Positions 54,123-63,383 are shown, numbered from the stretch's first letter. The stretch is DNA of 64,000 nt from Poritiphilus sp965212595 (GCA_965212595.1 CBDBVE010000014.1:186001-250000), one strand, 5' to 3'. Numbers and translations are program-made. Notes: a model not told the origin generated them from the letters alone.

Positions 54123-54773
54123 ATGAAAAGGAAATTTTCAACTTTGGTATTGCTGTTTGGAATTATATATTCCTGTTCCAAATCGGATGACGTAGGTCCT
54201 CCCCAATTTGCATATGCGCAACCCCTTGAAGCTTGCTTTTTTCAAGAAGGAAACAGCCTTGCTCCCTCAGTAGATTGGAATGGGGATCAAGGACAATTTG
54301 CCCTTCAGGACTTAGTTGAAAGCGTTACACTGGACGCTCAAACCGGGGTTATTTCCTGGGACAAGACTCTGGCTCCCGGACTTTCAAATTTTTCCGTTTT
54401 GGCCTCCAATCAGGCGGGTACAAGATCAACTACCGTTTCCATTGAAAATATATTGGTAGGAAACTTTGGTGGCAGTTATTCCCTTGGAGGGTCATCTTAC
54501 GATTTAGATCTTAATTTTACAAAAGACGGAACGGGCACCCTGGTCGTTCATGGTCCGGCCTTCCGCCAAATAGAGGGTTCCTGGACGATTGAAGATGGAC
54601 TATTTACCGGAGAATTTCAAGATCCCGAAGATTCTTTTACCTATTTCATGGACGGGGAACTCACCATTACCAAAACGGGTGCAAAAATTGCAGGTACATT
54701 TACTGCGAGTAATGGCTATGTTTTTATCCCAGGCAGCTTTGAGCTATTCTTGGTAGGGGTATCGCCGGTCTAA
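54123..54773 (+). CDS. Lipoprotein of unknown function
   Basis: 216 residues. Lipobox IIYSC (SKSDDVGPP follows). An N-terminal Ig-like part with 'SVTLDAQTGVISWDKTLAPGLSNFSVLASNQAGTRS' (putative Ig/cadherin-like domain) is followed by a beta domain with 'GNFGGSYSLGGSSYDLDLNFTKDGTGTL'. It closes the lipoprotein cluster downstream of the GAF-AraC regulator. No family was recognised. Confidence 0.75.
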   Translation: MKRKFSTLVLLFGIIYSCSKSDDVGPPQFAYAQPLEACFFQEGNSLAPSVDWNGDQGQFALQDLVESVTLDAQTGVISWDKTLAPGLSNFSVLASNQAGTRSTTVSIENILVGNFGGSYSLGGSSYDLDLNFTKDGTGTLVVHGPAFRQIEGSWTIEDGLFTGEFQDPEDSFTYFMDGELTITKTGAKIAGTFTASNGYVFIPGSFELFLVGVSPV

Positions 54774-54950
54774 GAGCAAAATTAAAACCGTTTATATCAG
54801 GTTGAAAAAAGGCTAATTACACCTACTTTCTGGCATTCCAAAAAGAACAGCAGCAACATTATTTTAGTCCAAGTTTTGTCTTCCTAAGTAAGAAGAGGAA
54901 AATACTAGCTTATAACCAGTCTAAATACCGCACTAAAAGGATAACAAAGT

Positions 54951-54981
54951 TTGTTAAAAACCGGTCTATGCTCTAATTTTG
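54951..54981 (+). promoter_or_regulatory. sdhCAB promoter
   Basis: TTG (54951-54953), 20 bp, TAATTTTG (54974-54981): a good match to TTG-N19/20-TAnnTTTG. It ends 24 bp before the sdhC ATG at 55005, which rules out the longer frame starting at 54951. Confidence 0.75.
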
Positions 54982-55004
54982 TGAAGGTATTAAACCAACT
55001 CCCT

Positions 55005-55673
55005 ATGAGCGGATTGATAAAATCTTCAATTGCCAGGAAAGTCGTCATGGCACTTTCAGGCTTTTTTTTAGTTTTCTTTTTAGCACAGCATTTTACCATA
55101 AACCTTACCTCTGTCATTGCTCCTGATACCTTTAATGAATGGTCGCATTTTATGGGGTATAATCCTTTGGTGCAGTATATTCTGCAACCTATTTTGATTG
55201 CTGGTGTGATTATCCATTTTGTGATGGGTATTGTTTTAGAATTAAAAAACAGCAGTGCAAGAAAGATTAAGTACGACAAATTTAAGGGGAGTGCCAATGC
55301 GCCCTGGGTGTCTAGAAATATGCTAATTACCGGACTTGTGGTTCTGGCTTTTTTAGGTTTGCACTTTTACGATTTCTGGGTTCATGAAATGAGCTACAAG
55401 TACATTGAATTTAAGCCGGAAGACCCTACGAGATACTATGCGGAGACTGTGGAGAAATTCGCGCCGTTTTGGCGGACAATTATTTATGTATTGTCATTTG
55501 TGCTTTTAGCCTTGCATTTGTGGCACGGATTTGCCTCGGCTTTTCAGTCCATGGGTTTTAACAACAAATACACTCCTGCCATAAAAACATTTACAAAAAT
55601 ATATGCGGTGATCATCCCTCTCGGGTTTGTCTTCATTGCAATTTACCATCATTTAAACCCCTTAACGCATTAA
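55005..55673 (+). CDS. sdhC: Succinate dehydrogenase/fumarate reductase cytochrome b subunit
   Basis: 222 residues from the ATG at 55005 (MSGLIKSSIARKVVMALSGFFLVFFLAQH). Five hydrophobic segments with His residues ('FLAQHF', 'IHFVMG', 'LGLHFYDFW', 'LLALHLWHG', 'AIYHHL') suited to haem b ligation, as in the Bacteroidota type B membrane anchor. It is the first gene of the sdhCAB operon, and its stop lies 3 bp before sdhA. Confidence 0.92.
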   Translation: MSGLIKSSIARKVVMALSGFFLVFFLAQHFTINLTSVIAPDTFNEWSHFMGYNPLVQYILQPILIAGVIIHFVMGIVLELKNSSARKIKYDKFKGSANAPWVSRNMLITGLVVLAFLGLHFYDFWVHEMSYKYIEFKPEDPTRYYAETVEKFAPFWRTIIYVLSFVLLALHLWHGFASAFQSMGFNNKYTPAIKTFTKIYAVIIPLGFVFIAIYHHLNPLTH

Positions 55674-55676
55674 GTT

Positions 55677-57680
55677 ATGAGCGTGTTGGATTCTAAGGTT
55701 CCTACCGGACCACTAGCGGAAAAGTGGACAAAGCATAAAAATGAGATCAATCTGGTCAATCCTGCAAACAAGCGGAATATTGATGTTATTGTGGTTGGTA
55801 CAGGTCTTGCCGGAGGTTCTGCCGCGGCGACTCTTGCGGAATTGGGCTATAATGTAAAAACTTTCTGCTATCAGGATTCCCCAAGAAGGGCGCATTCTAT
55901 TGCAGCGCAGGGAGGCATTAATGCTGCTAAAAATTACCAAGGTGACGGGGATAGCCCTTACCGGCTATTTTACGATACTATTAAAGGAGGTGATTATAGA
56001 TCAAGAGAGGCAAATGTATATAGGCTTGCCGAAGAATCTGCCAATATTATAGATCAGTGCGTTGCCCAAGGTGTTCCTTTTGCCAGGGAATATGGAGGCT
56101 TGTTAGACAATCGTTCCTTTGGAGGGGTTTTGGTTTCAAGGACTTTTTATGCAAAAGGGCAAACCGGACAACAGCTTTTACTTGGTGCCTATTCAGCAAT
56201 GAACAGACAAATAAACCGGGGGAAGATTAAAGCCTATAACCGTCATGAGATGTTAGACCTTGTTCTGGTTGATGGTAAGGCCAGAGGTATTATTGCAAGA
56301 GATCTTATTTCGGGTGAGATTCAAAGACATGCTGCCCACGCGGTAGTTTTGGCTACCGGAGGTTACGGCAATGTTTTCTTTCTCTCTACCAATGCCATGG
56401 GAAGTAATGTAATGGCTGCCTGGAGGGCTCATAGAAGAGGCGCCTTTTTTGCAAACCCATGTTTTACACAAATACATCCTACCTGCATTCCGGTTTCAGG
56501 GGATCATCAGTCTAAACTAACGTTAATGTCTGAATCATTGCGAAACGATGGTAGAATTTGGGTGCCAAAAAGACTCGAAGATGCTCAGGCAATTCGTGAA
56601 GGCAGATTAAGGCCTACGCAACTCAAAGAAGAAGACAGGGATTACTATCTGGAACGGCGTTATCCGGCCTTTGGAAATTTGGTGCCAAGGGATGTGGCTT
56701 CAAGAGCGGCAAAAGAGCGTTGCGACGCCGGCTTTGGCGTAAATAAAACCGGAGAGGCTGTGTATTTAGATTTTGCCGCGGCTATTCAGCGTTATGGAAC
56801 GGAAAAAGCGCTAACCTCAGGTCTTAAGGATCCTGATAAGGCAACTTGCACGAAACTGGGAGAAGAGGTTATAGAGGAAAAGTACGGAAATCTTTTCCAG
56901 ATGTACGAGAAAATTGTAGATGAGAACCCCTATAAGACCCCAATGATGATTTACCCCGCCGTACATTATACAATGGGAGGCTTATGGGTTGATTATAATC
57001 TCCAGACGACCATTCCGGGATGTTATTCGGCTGGTGAAGCAAATTTTAGCGACCATGGCGCCAACAGGTTGGGAGCATCAGCGCTTATGCAAGGCTTGGC
57101 CGATGGGTATTTTGTGCTTCCATATACCATTGGCGATTATCTGGCGAACGATATTAGAACAGGACCCATCTCCACCGACAGTCCGGAATTTGAAAAAGCG
57201 GAAACTTATGTGAAAGAACGACTGGAAAAGCTGATTAATGGAAAGGGTGCACATTCTGTAGATTACTACCATAAGAAATTGGGAAAGATCATGTGGAATA
57301 AATGTGGAATGTCTAGAAATAAAGAACATCTGGAGGAAGCCATAAAAGAAATAGCAGAACTGCGAGCTGATTTTTGGGAAAATGTAAAAGTACCTGGAGC
57401 GGCCCGGGGCATGAACCAGGAATTGGAAAAAGCCGGACGGGTAGCTGATTTTCTAGAATTGGGAGAGCTTTTTGCAAAAGATGCATTGGAGAGAGAGGAG
57501 TCTTGCGGAGGACATTTCCGCGAAGAGTATCAAACGGAAGAAGGAGAAGCGCTTCGCGACGATAATAATTTTAAGTATGTGGCTGCCTGGGAATACATGG
57601 GTGAGCCTAAAGAGGCCAAATTGCACAAAGAGGATTTGGTATATGAGAATATAGAATTGAAGACGAGAAGTTATAAATAG
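55677..57680 (+). CDS. sdhA: Succinate dehydrogenase/fumarate reductase flavoprotein subunit
   Basis: 667 residues. FAD-binding 'VIVVGTGLAGGSAAATLAELG' (~35), the covalent-FAD His in 'RAHSIAAQGG' (~78), active-site 'GDHQSKLTLMSESLRNDGRIW' and 'YSAGEANFSDHGANRLGASALMQG' (~445). It oxidises succinate to fumarate in the TCA cycle. Length matches the Bacteroidota type B enzyme. Confidence 0.96.
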   Translation: MSVLDSKVPTGPLAEKWTKHKNEINLVNPANKRNIDVIVVGTGLAGGSAAATLAELGYNVKTFCYQDSPRRAHSIAAQGGINAAKNYQGDGDSPYRLFYDTIKGGDYRSREANVYRLAEESANIIDQCVAQGVPFAREYGGLLDNRSFGGVLVSRTFYAKGQTGQQLLLGAYSAMNRQINRGKIKAYNRHEMLDLVLVDGKARGIIARDLISGEIQRHAAHAVVLATGGYGNVFFLSTNAMGSNVMAAWRAHRRGAFFANPCFTQIHPTCIPVSGDHQSKLTLMSESLRNDGRIWVPKRLEDAQAIREGRLRPTQLKEEDRDYYLERRYPAFGNLVPRDVASRAAKERCDAGFGVNKTGEAVYLDFAAAIQRYGTEKALTSGLKDPDKATCTKLGEEVIEEKYGNLFQMYEKIVDENPYKTPMMIYPAVHYTMGGLWVDYNLQTTIPGCYSAGEANFSDHGANRLGASALMQGLADGYFVLPYTIGDYLANDIRTGPISTDSPEFEKAETYVKERLEKLINGKGAHSVDYYHKKLGKIMWNKCGMSRNKEHLEEAIKEIAELRADFWENVKVPGAARGMNQELEKAGRVADFLELGELFAKDALEREESCGGHFREEYQTEEGEALRDDNNFKYVAAWEYMGEPKEAKLHKEDLVYENIELKTRSYK

Positions 57681-57749
57681 TTGAATGTGATTGTTTTCAG
57701 CTGATAAAAATTATCAAAGAGCAAGTAGCCTGCCACAAAAGAAAAAACT

Positions 57750-58496
57750 ATGAATCTAAACTTAAAAATTTGGCGTCAAAAGGATATTGATTCAAAAGGA
57801 CAAATGGTCAACTATCCCATTAAAGGTATAGAAGGCGATATGTCTTTTCTGGAGATGCTGGATGTGCTCAATGAAGAATTGATCAATAAAGGAGAAGAGC
57901 CGGTGGAGTTCGATCATGACTGCCGAGAAGGAATTTGTGGTACTTGTTCGCTGCAGATAAACGGAGAACCGCATGGCCCGGATCGCCTGGTAACCACTTG
58001 CCAGTTGCATATGCGAAAATTCAATGACGGAGATACTATTGTCATCGAACCGTTTCGGGCAAATGCCTTTCCTGTTATCAAGGATTTGGTTGTAGATAGA
58101 AGTTCTTTTGATAGAATACAACAGGCAGGAGGCTTTGTTTCAGTAAATACATCGGGCAATACTATTGATGCTAATGCTATTCCGATAGAGAAAGATAAGG
58201 CAGATGATGCCTTTGCTGCGGCCGCTTGCATTGGATGCGGAGCCTGTGTTGCCGCCTGTAAAAATGCGAGCGCCATGCTTTTTACCTCCGCAAAAGTCTC
58301 GCAATTCGCCTTACTTCCCCAGGGGCGCGTAGAAGCAACCGAAAGGGTTCAAAATATGGTCAGGCAAATGGATTTGGAAGGATTTGGAAATTGTACGAAT
58401 ACAGGAGCTTGTGAAGTAGAATGCCCAAAAGGCATTTCATTGGAGAATATCGCAAGAATGAATAGGGAGTATTTAAGTGCTACCCTGAAAGGATAG
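57750..58496 (+). CDS. sdhB: Succinate dehydrogenase/fumarate reductase iron-sulfur subunit
   Basis: 248 residues. [2Fe-2S] ligands in 'CREGICGTCSLQI' and 'TCQLHMR'; the 4Fe and 3Fe cluster motifs 'CIGCGACVAACKNAS' and 'CTNTGACEVECPKGI'. It passes electrons from the SdhA flavin to the membrane subunit. Last gene of the operon, 69 bp after sdhA. Confidence 0.96.
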   Translation: MNLNLKIWRQKDIDSKGQMVNYPIKGIEGDMSFLEMLDVLNEELINKGEEPVEFDHDCREGICGTCSLQINGEPHGPDRLVTTCQLHMRKFNDGDTIVIEPFRANAFPVIKDLVVDRSSFDRIQQAGGFVSVNTSGNTIDANAIPIEKDKADDAFAAAACIGCGACVAACKNASAMLFTSAKVSQFALLPQGRVEATERVQNMVRQMDLEGFGNCTNTGACEVECPKGISLENIARMNREYLSATLKG

Positions 58497-58511
58497 TTCT
58501 TTCATAAGAAA

Positions 58512-59222
58512 TTAGTTCACCTGCTTCTTTACAACAAGAAACAGCTCATTTATTGCCTCTAAGCTAATACTGAAATCTGCATATTCAGGAGAATTGTTTA
58601 GGCTATGGCACATAATAGTGCCTTGTTTTTCATCGTATTGGCTAATACTTTTACACATTACAGATTCCCTTCCAACCAAAACCCAGGGTATCCTGAGATT
58701 CGCTTTTAATTCACGCGTAAGCTCCTTGGCAGTAACCTTTTTCCCCAGCACGATAGATTTATACGGAATTCCTTCGATAAGTCCGTTATCCATCGAATTA
58801 TTGGTGATCTCAAAAGCTCTGTATTCGCTATTCTCAATGGTTTCTACAACAAAACCAATTTGCGATAACTGTGTTAGAAACTCACTATTATCAGACTGAA
58901 GAGCATAGGCTTTTTGCTGTTCTGCGGATACCAGCGGCACGGTAATAAGAAACTTTCCAATGCCTACCTGGCGCATCTGCTGTCCTTTAGTTGAAATAGT
59001 GCTTCCACTAATGTATGGGCCTTCGGTATCATTTACTTCGTACAAGTAAAGTTCTGCTATACTCAGATCAAAATACGCGGCAATCTTAGTCAGGTTTTTA
59101 ATCGGAATATTGGCTTCTTTTTTCTCATAAAGCTGAATGGTCCGAAGACTGACGCCAATAGCCTGGGCCAAATTGGTCTGGCTGATATTTTTTTTGCGCC
59201 TCAATTGCTTTATAATAAACAT
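58512..59222 (-). CDS. XRE-family regulator with S24/LexA-like C-terminal domain
   Basis: 236 residues. N-terminal helix-turn-helix ('KNISQTNLAQAIGVSLRTIQLYEKKEANIPIKNLTKIAAYF', ~10-55). The C-terminal half ('PLVSAEQQKAYAL', 'FEITNNSMDNGLIEGIPYKSIVLGKKV', 'WVLVGRESVMCKSISQYDEKQGTIMCHSLNN') looks like the S24/CI-LexA fold, with Ser in NSMDNG. The catalytic Lys of self-cleaving repressors is not seen ('GRESVMCKSI'), so it is probably a non-cleavable regulator. It is divergent from the 59406 gene across a palindromic operator. Confidence 0.8.
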   Translation of the reverse strand: MFIIKQLRRKKNISQTNLAQAIGVSLRTIQLYEKKEANIPIKNLTKIAAYFDLSIAELYLYEVNDTEGPYISGSTISTKGQQMRQVGIGKFLITVPLVSAEQQKAYALQSDNSEFLTQLSQIGFVVETIENSEYRAFEITNNSMDNGLIEGIPYKSIVLGKKVTAKELTRELKANLRIPWVLVGRESVMCKSISQYDEKQGTIMCHSLNNSPEYADFSISLEAINELFLVVKKQVN

Positions 59223-59227
59223 AATAT

Positions 59228-59326
59228 CGTAATATTGCGTAATAATCTTACATATTTTGTTGAATATGCAGTTTTAATACATATATCTGTAATCCGATTA
59301 CAAACAAATATAACAAAATACGCAAT
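59228..59326. promoter_or_regulatory. Divergent control region with palindromic operator
   Basis: A perfect 15-bp palindrome TGTAATC-C-GATTACA (59288-59302) lies midway between the XRE gene and the small 59406 gene. In addition CGTAATA occurs twice 10 bp apart (59228-59234, 59238-59244) next to the XRE start, and ATACGCAAT (59318-59326) is the inverse of ATTGCGTAAT near 59235. These are the kind of sites a repressor of this class would use. Confidence 0.55.
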
Positions 59327-59405
59327 CTTGTTATGCAAAATCCAGAAAGAATTGATACCCTTTATAGCCCTCCCCGAGCATTAACACTCATAAATTTTAC
59401 ACATC

Positions 59406-59681
59406 ATGTTCGAAGAAGAAGAGTTTGGAAAACCTATTAGCGAGAAATTATCCGTTATTCTAAGAAGAAATACTTCAAAGGATGACTTTGCCAATGTTGC
59501 GGCATTGACAAACGTTAGCTTTTCCACCATTAGGGATGTCGTCTACAGAACTAACAGCCTCACCAAATCTAATTCTAAAGCCATTAATATGCTGCTACAA
59601 ACGGCTTTTGAAAATTCATTGGCAAGGCAATTGCAGGCCACAAGCGATAAAATCTTCTTAGATCAAATTCTTAGAAATTAG
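59406..59681 (+). CDS. Small DNA-binding-like protein divergent from the XRE regulator
   Basis: 91 residues, all helical by appearance. 'SKDDFANVAALTNVSFSTIRDVVYRTNSLTKSNSKAINMLLQTA' (~25-68) reads like a helix-turn-helix of the XRE/Cro kind. Arranged head-to-head with the 58512-59222 regulator as in a phage repressor/Cro pair. No phage structural genes are nearby. Function inferred only from shape and position. Confidence 0.65.
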   Translation: MFEEEEFGKPISEKLSVILRRNTSKDDFANVAALTNVSFSTIRDVVYRTNSLTKSNSKAINMLLQTAFENSLARQLQATSDKIFLDQILRN

Positions 59682-59757
59682 CGCCCACACTTCAACTTAG
59701 CTTTCCTGTCTTCTGACAGCGCGAATTTTATTACTTTTAGTGGCAAACTAGAGAACA

Positions 59758-60912
59758 TTGGCTATCAGCAACTCATTTCCTTCGAAGCTCCCTGAGCTAC
59801 CTACTTCCATATTTACCGTAATGAGCCGGTTGGCTTTAAAACACAAGGCGATTAATTTGTCTCAGGGGTTCCCAAATTTTTCTCCCGATCCTGCTTTAAT
59901 TGAACTTATCCATAAGGCGATGCTGGAAGATTTTAACCAATATGCTCCTATGGCTGGTATTTATTCACTAAGAGAAACTGTGGTAGAAAAAATTGAAACT
60001 TTATACGGCCATAAGTACCACCCTGAAAACGAAATTACAATCACCGCAGGGGCCACACAAGCTATATTCACGGCAATTTCGGCCTTTGTACACTCTGGGG
60101 ATGAAGTCATAGTTTTAAAACCGGCCTATGATTGCTACGAACCCTCTATACAAGCCAATGGGGGTATTCCGGTATTTGTTCAATTGCAAGGCAAAGACTT
60201 CGAAATAGACTGGGAAGATTTTGAGACCAAACTCAATGACCGTACAAAAATGGTTATTATCAATACCCCTCATAACCCCAGCGGAAAGGTATTCTCAAAA
60301 GCCGATATGCTCAAACTACAAGAGCTTTTAAGAAATACAGATATTGTCCTGTTAAGTGATGAGGTATACGAGCACCTGGTTTTTGATAATGCGGAGCATG
60401 AAAGCGCTTCGAAATTTGAAGATCTGGCCTCCAGAAGCCTCGTTTGCGTATCCTTTGGCAAGACTTTTCACATCACAGGATGGAAAATAGGCTACTGCGT
60501 GGCTCCCAGGCCTCTAATGAAAGAATTCCAAAAAATACACGAATTCAATGTTTTCTGCGTCAATCATCCCGTTCAAAAAGCATTGACCACCTACATGAAA
60601 GACCCCAGCCATTATATGAACCTTAGTGGTTTTTTTCAGGAAAAGCGTGATTACTTTCTCTCTGCAATTGCTTCTTCACGCTTTAAATTTAAACCAACAA
60701 CCGGGACCTATTTTCAGTTGCTCGACTATTCGGAAATAAGTGATGAAAGCGATGTTGAATTGGCCAAGAGACTCACCATGGAAAAAGGCCTGGCCAGTAT
60801 CCCGATTTCTGTTTTCAATAGTAATGGGGAGGACAACAAGCTACTCAGGTTTTGTTTTGCAAAAACACGAGATACCTTAGACCGGGCTGCCGAGATTATA
60901 AATGTTATTTAA
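59758..60912 (+). CDS. PLP-dependent aminotransferase (methionine aminotransferase-like)
   Basis: 384 residues, class I/II aminotransferase. 'NLSQGFPNFSPDPALIE', 'TAGATQAIFTAISAFVHSGDEV', 'INTPHNPSGKVFSK', and the PLP-binding Lys in 'SFGKTFHITGWKIGYC' (~236). It resembles YbdL/kynurenine-type methionine:oxo-acid aminotransferases. The start is TTG at 59758: an in-frame TAG lies 9 bp upstream and no ATG occurs before the first conserved residues. Its end overlaps the convergent thioredoxin-like gene by 4 bp. Confidence 0.9.
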   Translation: MAISNSFPSKLPELPTSIFTVMSRLALKHKAINLSQGFPNFSPDPALIELIHKAMLEDFNQYAPMAGIYSLRETVVEKIETLYGHKYHPENEITITAGATQAIFTAISAFVHSGDEVIVLKPAYDCYEPSIQANGGIPVFVQLQGKDFEIDWEDFETKLNDRTKMVIINTPHNPSGKVFSKADMLKLQELLRNTDIVLLSDEVYEHLVFDNAEHESASKFEDLASRSLVCVSFGKTFHITGWKIGYCVAPRPLMKEFQKIHEFNVFCVNHPVQKALTTYMKDPSHYMNLSGFFQEKRDYFLSAIASSRFKFKPTTGTYFQLLDYSEISDESDVELAKRLTMEKGLASIPISVFNSNGEDNKLLRFCFAKTRDTLDRAAEIINVI

Positions 60913-61478
60913 TTCTTCTGTAAGTTACTGTAGTTAGGAAGGTATTCCTTATCCGTTACAATAGCTTCAATATCCTTTTCCAGAGAAACTACCGGAGCTT
61001 CAATGATTCGGTTCACCTCAGATCCGTCCTTATAAAAGATAAAAGTGGGCACCTTTATTATGCCTAGTCCTTTTTCTTCTCCTCCCGGGCTTTTTTTATA
61101 GTTGGGTTGCTGATTATCAACTGCTATGATAGTGAGTTGATCTTTAGGAAAGTCTATAGCCTTAAGTATTTTGTAAAAACGGGGTATTTCCCTCCTGCTA
61201 TCACCACACCAGGTTCCTAAAAAAGCCATGATGGTATATTCTTTAAGCTTCTCTTTGATGGCAGTTATCGTCTTGCTATCTACCTGATAGTTTTCGTATT
61301 GGGGTTCAAACCATTGTTTAAAAGAATCCGATGTGAGTCCGTTCAGGTCTATTTTCCCAAGTAGTTTTTCCCTCCCTTGTTTATCAACGGTTTTACTATT
61401 GAGTTCCTGGGCGATTGCATGGCCAGATAAGAGCAGAAAAAGACTAAGAGCAAACGAAGAAAGTAGCTTGTGTTTCAT
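60909..61478 (-). CDS. Exported thioredoxin-family protein with WCGDS active site
   Basis: 189 residues. Signal peptide ending SGHAIAQ. 'EYTIMAFLGTWCGDSRREIPRFYKILKAI' is a thioredoxin-like active site in which the second Cys is replaced by Ser (CGDS), and 'KVPTFIFYKDGSEV' provides the cis-Pro. A monothiol site suggests isomerase-, bacilliredoxin- or adduct-type chemistry rather than dithiol reduction. Periplasmic. Convergent with the aminotransferase. Confidence 0.85.
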   Translation of the reverse strand: MKHKLLSSFALSLFLLLSGHAIAQELNSKTVDKQGREKLLGKIDLNGLTSDSFKQWFEPQYENYQVDSKTITAIKEKLKEYTIMAFLGTWCGDSRREIPRFYKILKAIDFPKDQLTIIAVDNQQPNYKKSPGGEEKGLGIIKVPTFIFYKDGSEVNRIIEAPVVSLEKDIEAIVTDKEYLPNYSNLQKN

Positions 61479-61641
61479 ACATAAGAATTTTTATGTCTTT
61501 GAAATTATTCGCGCCATTGTAGGAAACCAAAAAGCATGTCTCAAAGGCAATGAAAGAGTGAAAAACGACGGCTATCCCAGCTTATGGCGTTTCATTGAAA
61601 GCAAGCTGCAGTTCGTAAGTAATACAAAGTTGGTTGTATAG

Positions 61642-61649
61642 TATTTTTG
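61642..61649 (+). promoter_or_regulatory. Candidate -7 element for the LytS-like kinase operon
   Basis: TATTTTTG matches TAnnTTTG, 42 bp before the ATG at 61691. It lies inside the longer frame that starts at 61634, which supports the later start. No clear TTG box. Confidence 0.4.
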
Positions 61650-61690
61650 ATCGGCTATATCTTTTTTGGTACTTTTCATTTTTAAAGCAC

Positions 61691-62665
61691 ATGATTTTGG
61701 CAAGCCACAACATCTCAAGGATATTGATCCACTTACTGTTCTGGGCTCTTTTTGTGTTTATGTCCCTTTTTGTCTTCTCGGATTATTATTGGGCAGAGAA
61801 TCCTTTCCTTCAGTATTTTGTCATTCTTTTGGGGCTGGTATATATCAATGACTTGCTGCTGCTTCCCTTTTTTATGGGACGAAAAATGTACGTGTTGTAT
61901 GTGCTACTAATTGGCTTAATCGCTTTTTTAGCAACACAGTTGTACTGCAACCACTTTGCCGAATGTGGATGTTCAATAACTAAATGTTTGTCTAACTACT
62001 TATGGCAGACTTTAGTTCCGCTTATTTTCTTTTCTTTTGTTTGGATGCTGTATCGCTATCTCGAAAATCAGGATGAGATCCGGAAAATAAAAAAGGAAAG
62101 TACCGATATGGAGCTTCAATATCTTAAATCACAGATCAATCCTCATGTCCTTTTTAATAATTTAAATACGATATACTCCTATTCGCTGGAAAAACCAAAG
62201 CAGGTTCCGGAAATGATATTGATGCTTTCAGACAATTTAAAATATATGCTTTACGAAAGTGATGCTCAGAAAGTCTCACTGGAAAAGGAGTTGGAGTATA
62301 TAGATAATTACATTGGTTTTCAAAAGATCAGAACCGAAAATATCAAGACCATAGAGTATATCAAGGATATTGATGAAGTACATCATACAATTGCTCCCTT
62401 ATTGCTCATAACACTCATCGAAAATGCCTTCAAGCACAGCCCCCCACATAGCATGGTAAAAATTCATATCGTAGTAAAAGAGGCTATACTAGATTGTGTC
62501 TGCATAAATAGAATAGATGAAATAGCAGAAAAGTCCATATCTTCAACGCCTATCGGATTAGAAAACCTAAAAAAGCGCCTGGACCTACTCTACCCGCATA
62601 AACATGAACTCAGCCTAGAATCAGAACAGGAATACCAGGTAAAATTAAAACTAGATCTGTCGTGA
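61691..62665 (+). CDS. LytS-family membrane histidine kinase (His_kinase, PF06580 type)
   Basis: 324 residues from the ATG at 61691 (MILASHNISRILIHLLFWALF). Four hydrophobic segments (~8-28, ~38-55, ~65-85, ~108-125) form the N-terminal sensor. Then 'ELQYLKSQINPHVLFNNLNTIYSY', the phospho-His motif (PHVLFN rather than the usual PHFLFN), 'LLITLIENAFKHSP' (N box) and 'PIGLENLKKRLDLLYP' (G box). It pairs with the overlapping LytTR regulator. Confidence 0.9.
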   Translation: MILASHNISRILIHLLFWALFVFMSLFVFSDYYWAENPFLQYFVILLGLVYINDLLLLPFFMGRKMYVLYVLLIGLIAFLATQLYCNHFAECGCSITKCLSNYLWQTLVPLIFFSFVWMLYRYLENQDEIRKIKKESTDMELQYLKSQINPHVLFNNLNTIYSYSLEKPKQVPEMILMLSDNLKYMLYESDAQKVSLEKELEYIDNYIGFQKIRTENIKTIEYIKDIDEVHHTIAPLLLITLIENAFKHSPPHSMVKIHIVVKEAILDCVCINRIDEIAEKSISSTPIGLENLKKRLDLLYPHKHELSLESEQEYQVKLKLDLS

Positions 62666-63354
62666 AGTGCATTGTTATTGAAGATGAGATTCCTGCACAA
62701 AAGGTGCTAAAGAATTACATTTCTAAGCTTGATAACCTGGAACTAATAGGCACTTATCAATCTGCATTAAAGGCCAATTCAATATTAAAAAATGAAAAAG
62801 TAGACTTGGTTTTCATGGACATCAATCTCCCTGATATTTCGGGCCTTCAGTACATCCGAACTTTGGTAGATACTCCTAAGGTTATAATGACCACTGCATA
62901 CCCAAATTACGCTGCTGAAAGCTATGAGGTAGAGGCTATTTGCGATTATTTGGTAAAGCCGTTCTCATTTGAACGTTTTCTTAAAGCTGTAAACAAAGTA
63001 AAATCTCATGTTGATACTTCTACATTACGCCTGGATGAAGGAGCTATGCCAGACCATATTTTCATCAATGTAGACAAAACGCTGCATAGAATTCAGACCG
63101 CCGATATCTTGTATATTGAATCTGAAAAAAACTACCTTACGCTGGTGACTGTTAAAACAAGGCTATCTTATTTAGACGCCTTAAAAAATTGGATTGACAA
63201 ACTTCCCGTTAATTTCATTCAGGTGCATAAGTCATATATTGTAAATATAAAGGCTATTGAAAAAATAAGCGGTAACCGAATCAGTATTAGAGATTTCCAA
63301 ATCCCTGTTGGAAGGACATACAAGTCGGCACTTTCAAGAAAGCTTAGATCATAG
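62662..63354 (+). CDS. LytTR-family response regulator
   Basis: 230 residues, GTG start overlapping the kinase stop (GTGA). Receiver domain with 'MKCIVIEDEIPAQ' and phospho-acceptor Asp in 'LVFMDINLPDISG' (~54), Lys in 'DYLVKPFSFERF'. C-terminal LytTR DNA-binding domain ('ADILYIESEKNYLTLVT', 'FIQVHKSYIVNIKAIEKI'). It forms a two-component pair with the upstream kinase; targets unknown. Confidence 0.93.
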   Translation: MKCIVIEDEIPAQKVLKNYISKLDNLELIGTYQSALKANSILKNEKVDLVFMDINLPDISGLQYIRTLVDTPKVIMTTAYPNYAAESYEVEAICDYLVKPFSFERFLKAVNKVKSHVDTSTLRLDEGAMPDHIFINVDKTLHRIQTADILYIESEKNYLTLVTVKTRLSYLDALKNWIDKLPVNFIQVHKSYIVNIKAIEKISGNRISIRDFQIPVGRTYKSALSRKLRS

Positions 63355-63383
63355 CTATTTTATCGCCTTACTAATCTTTTTCA

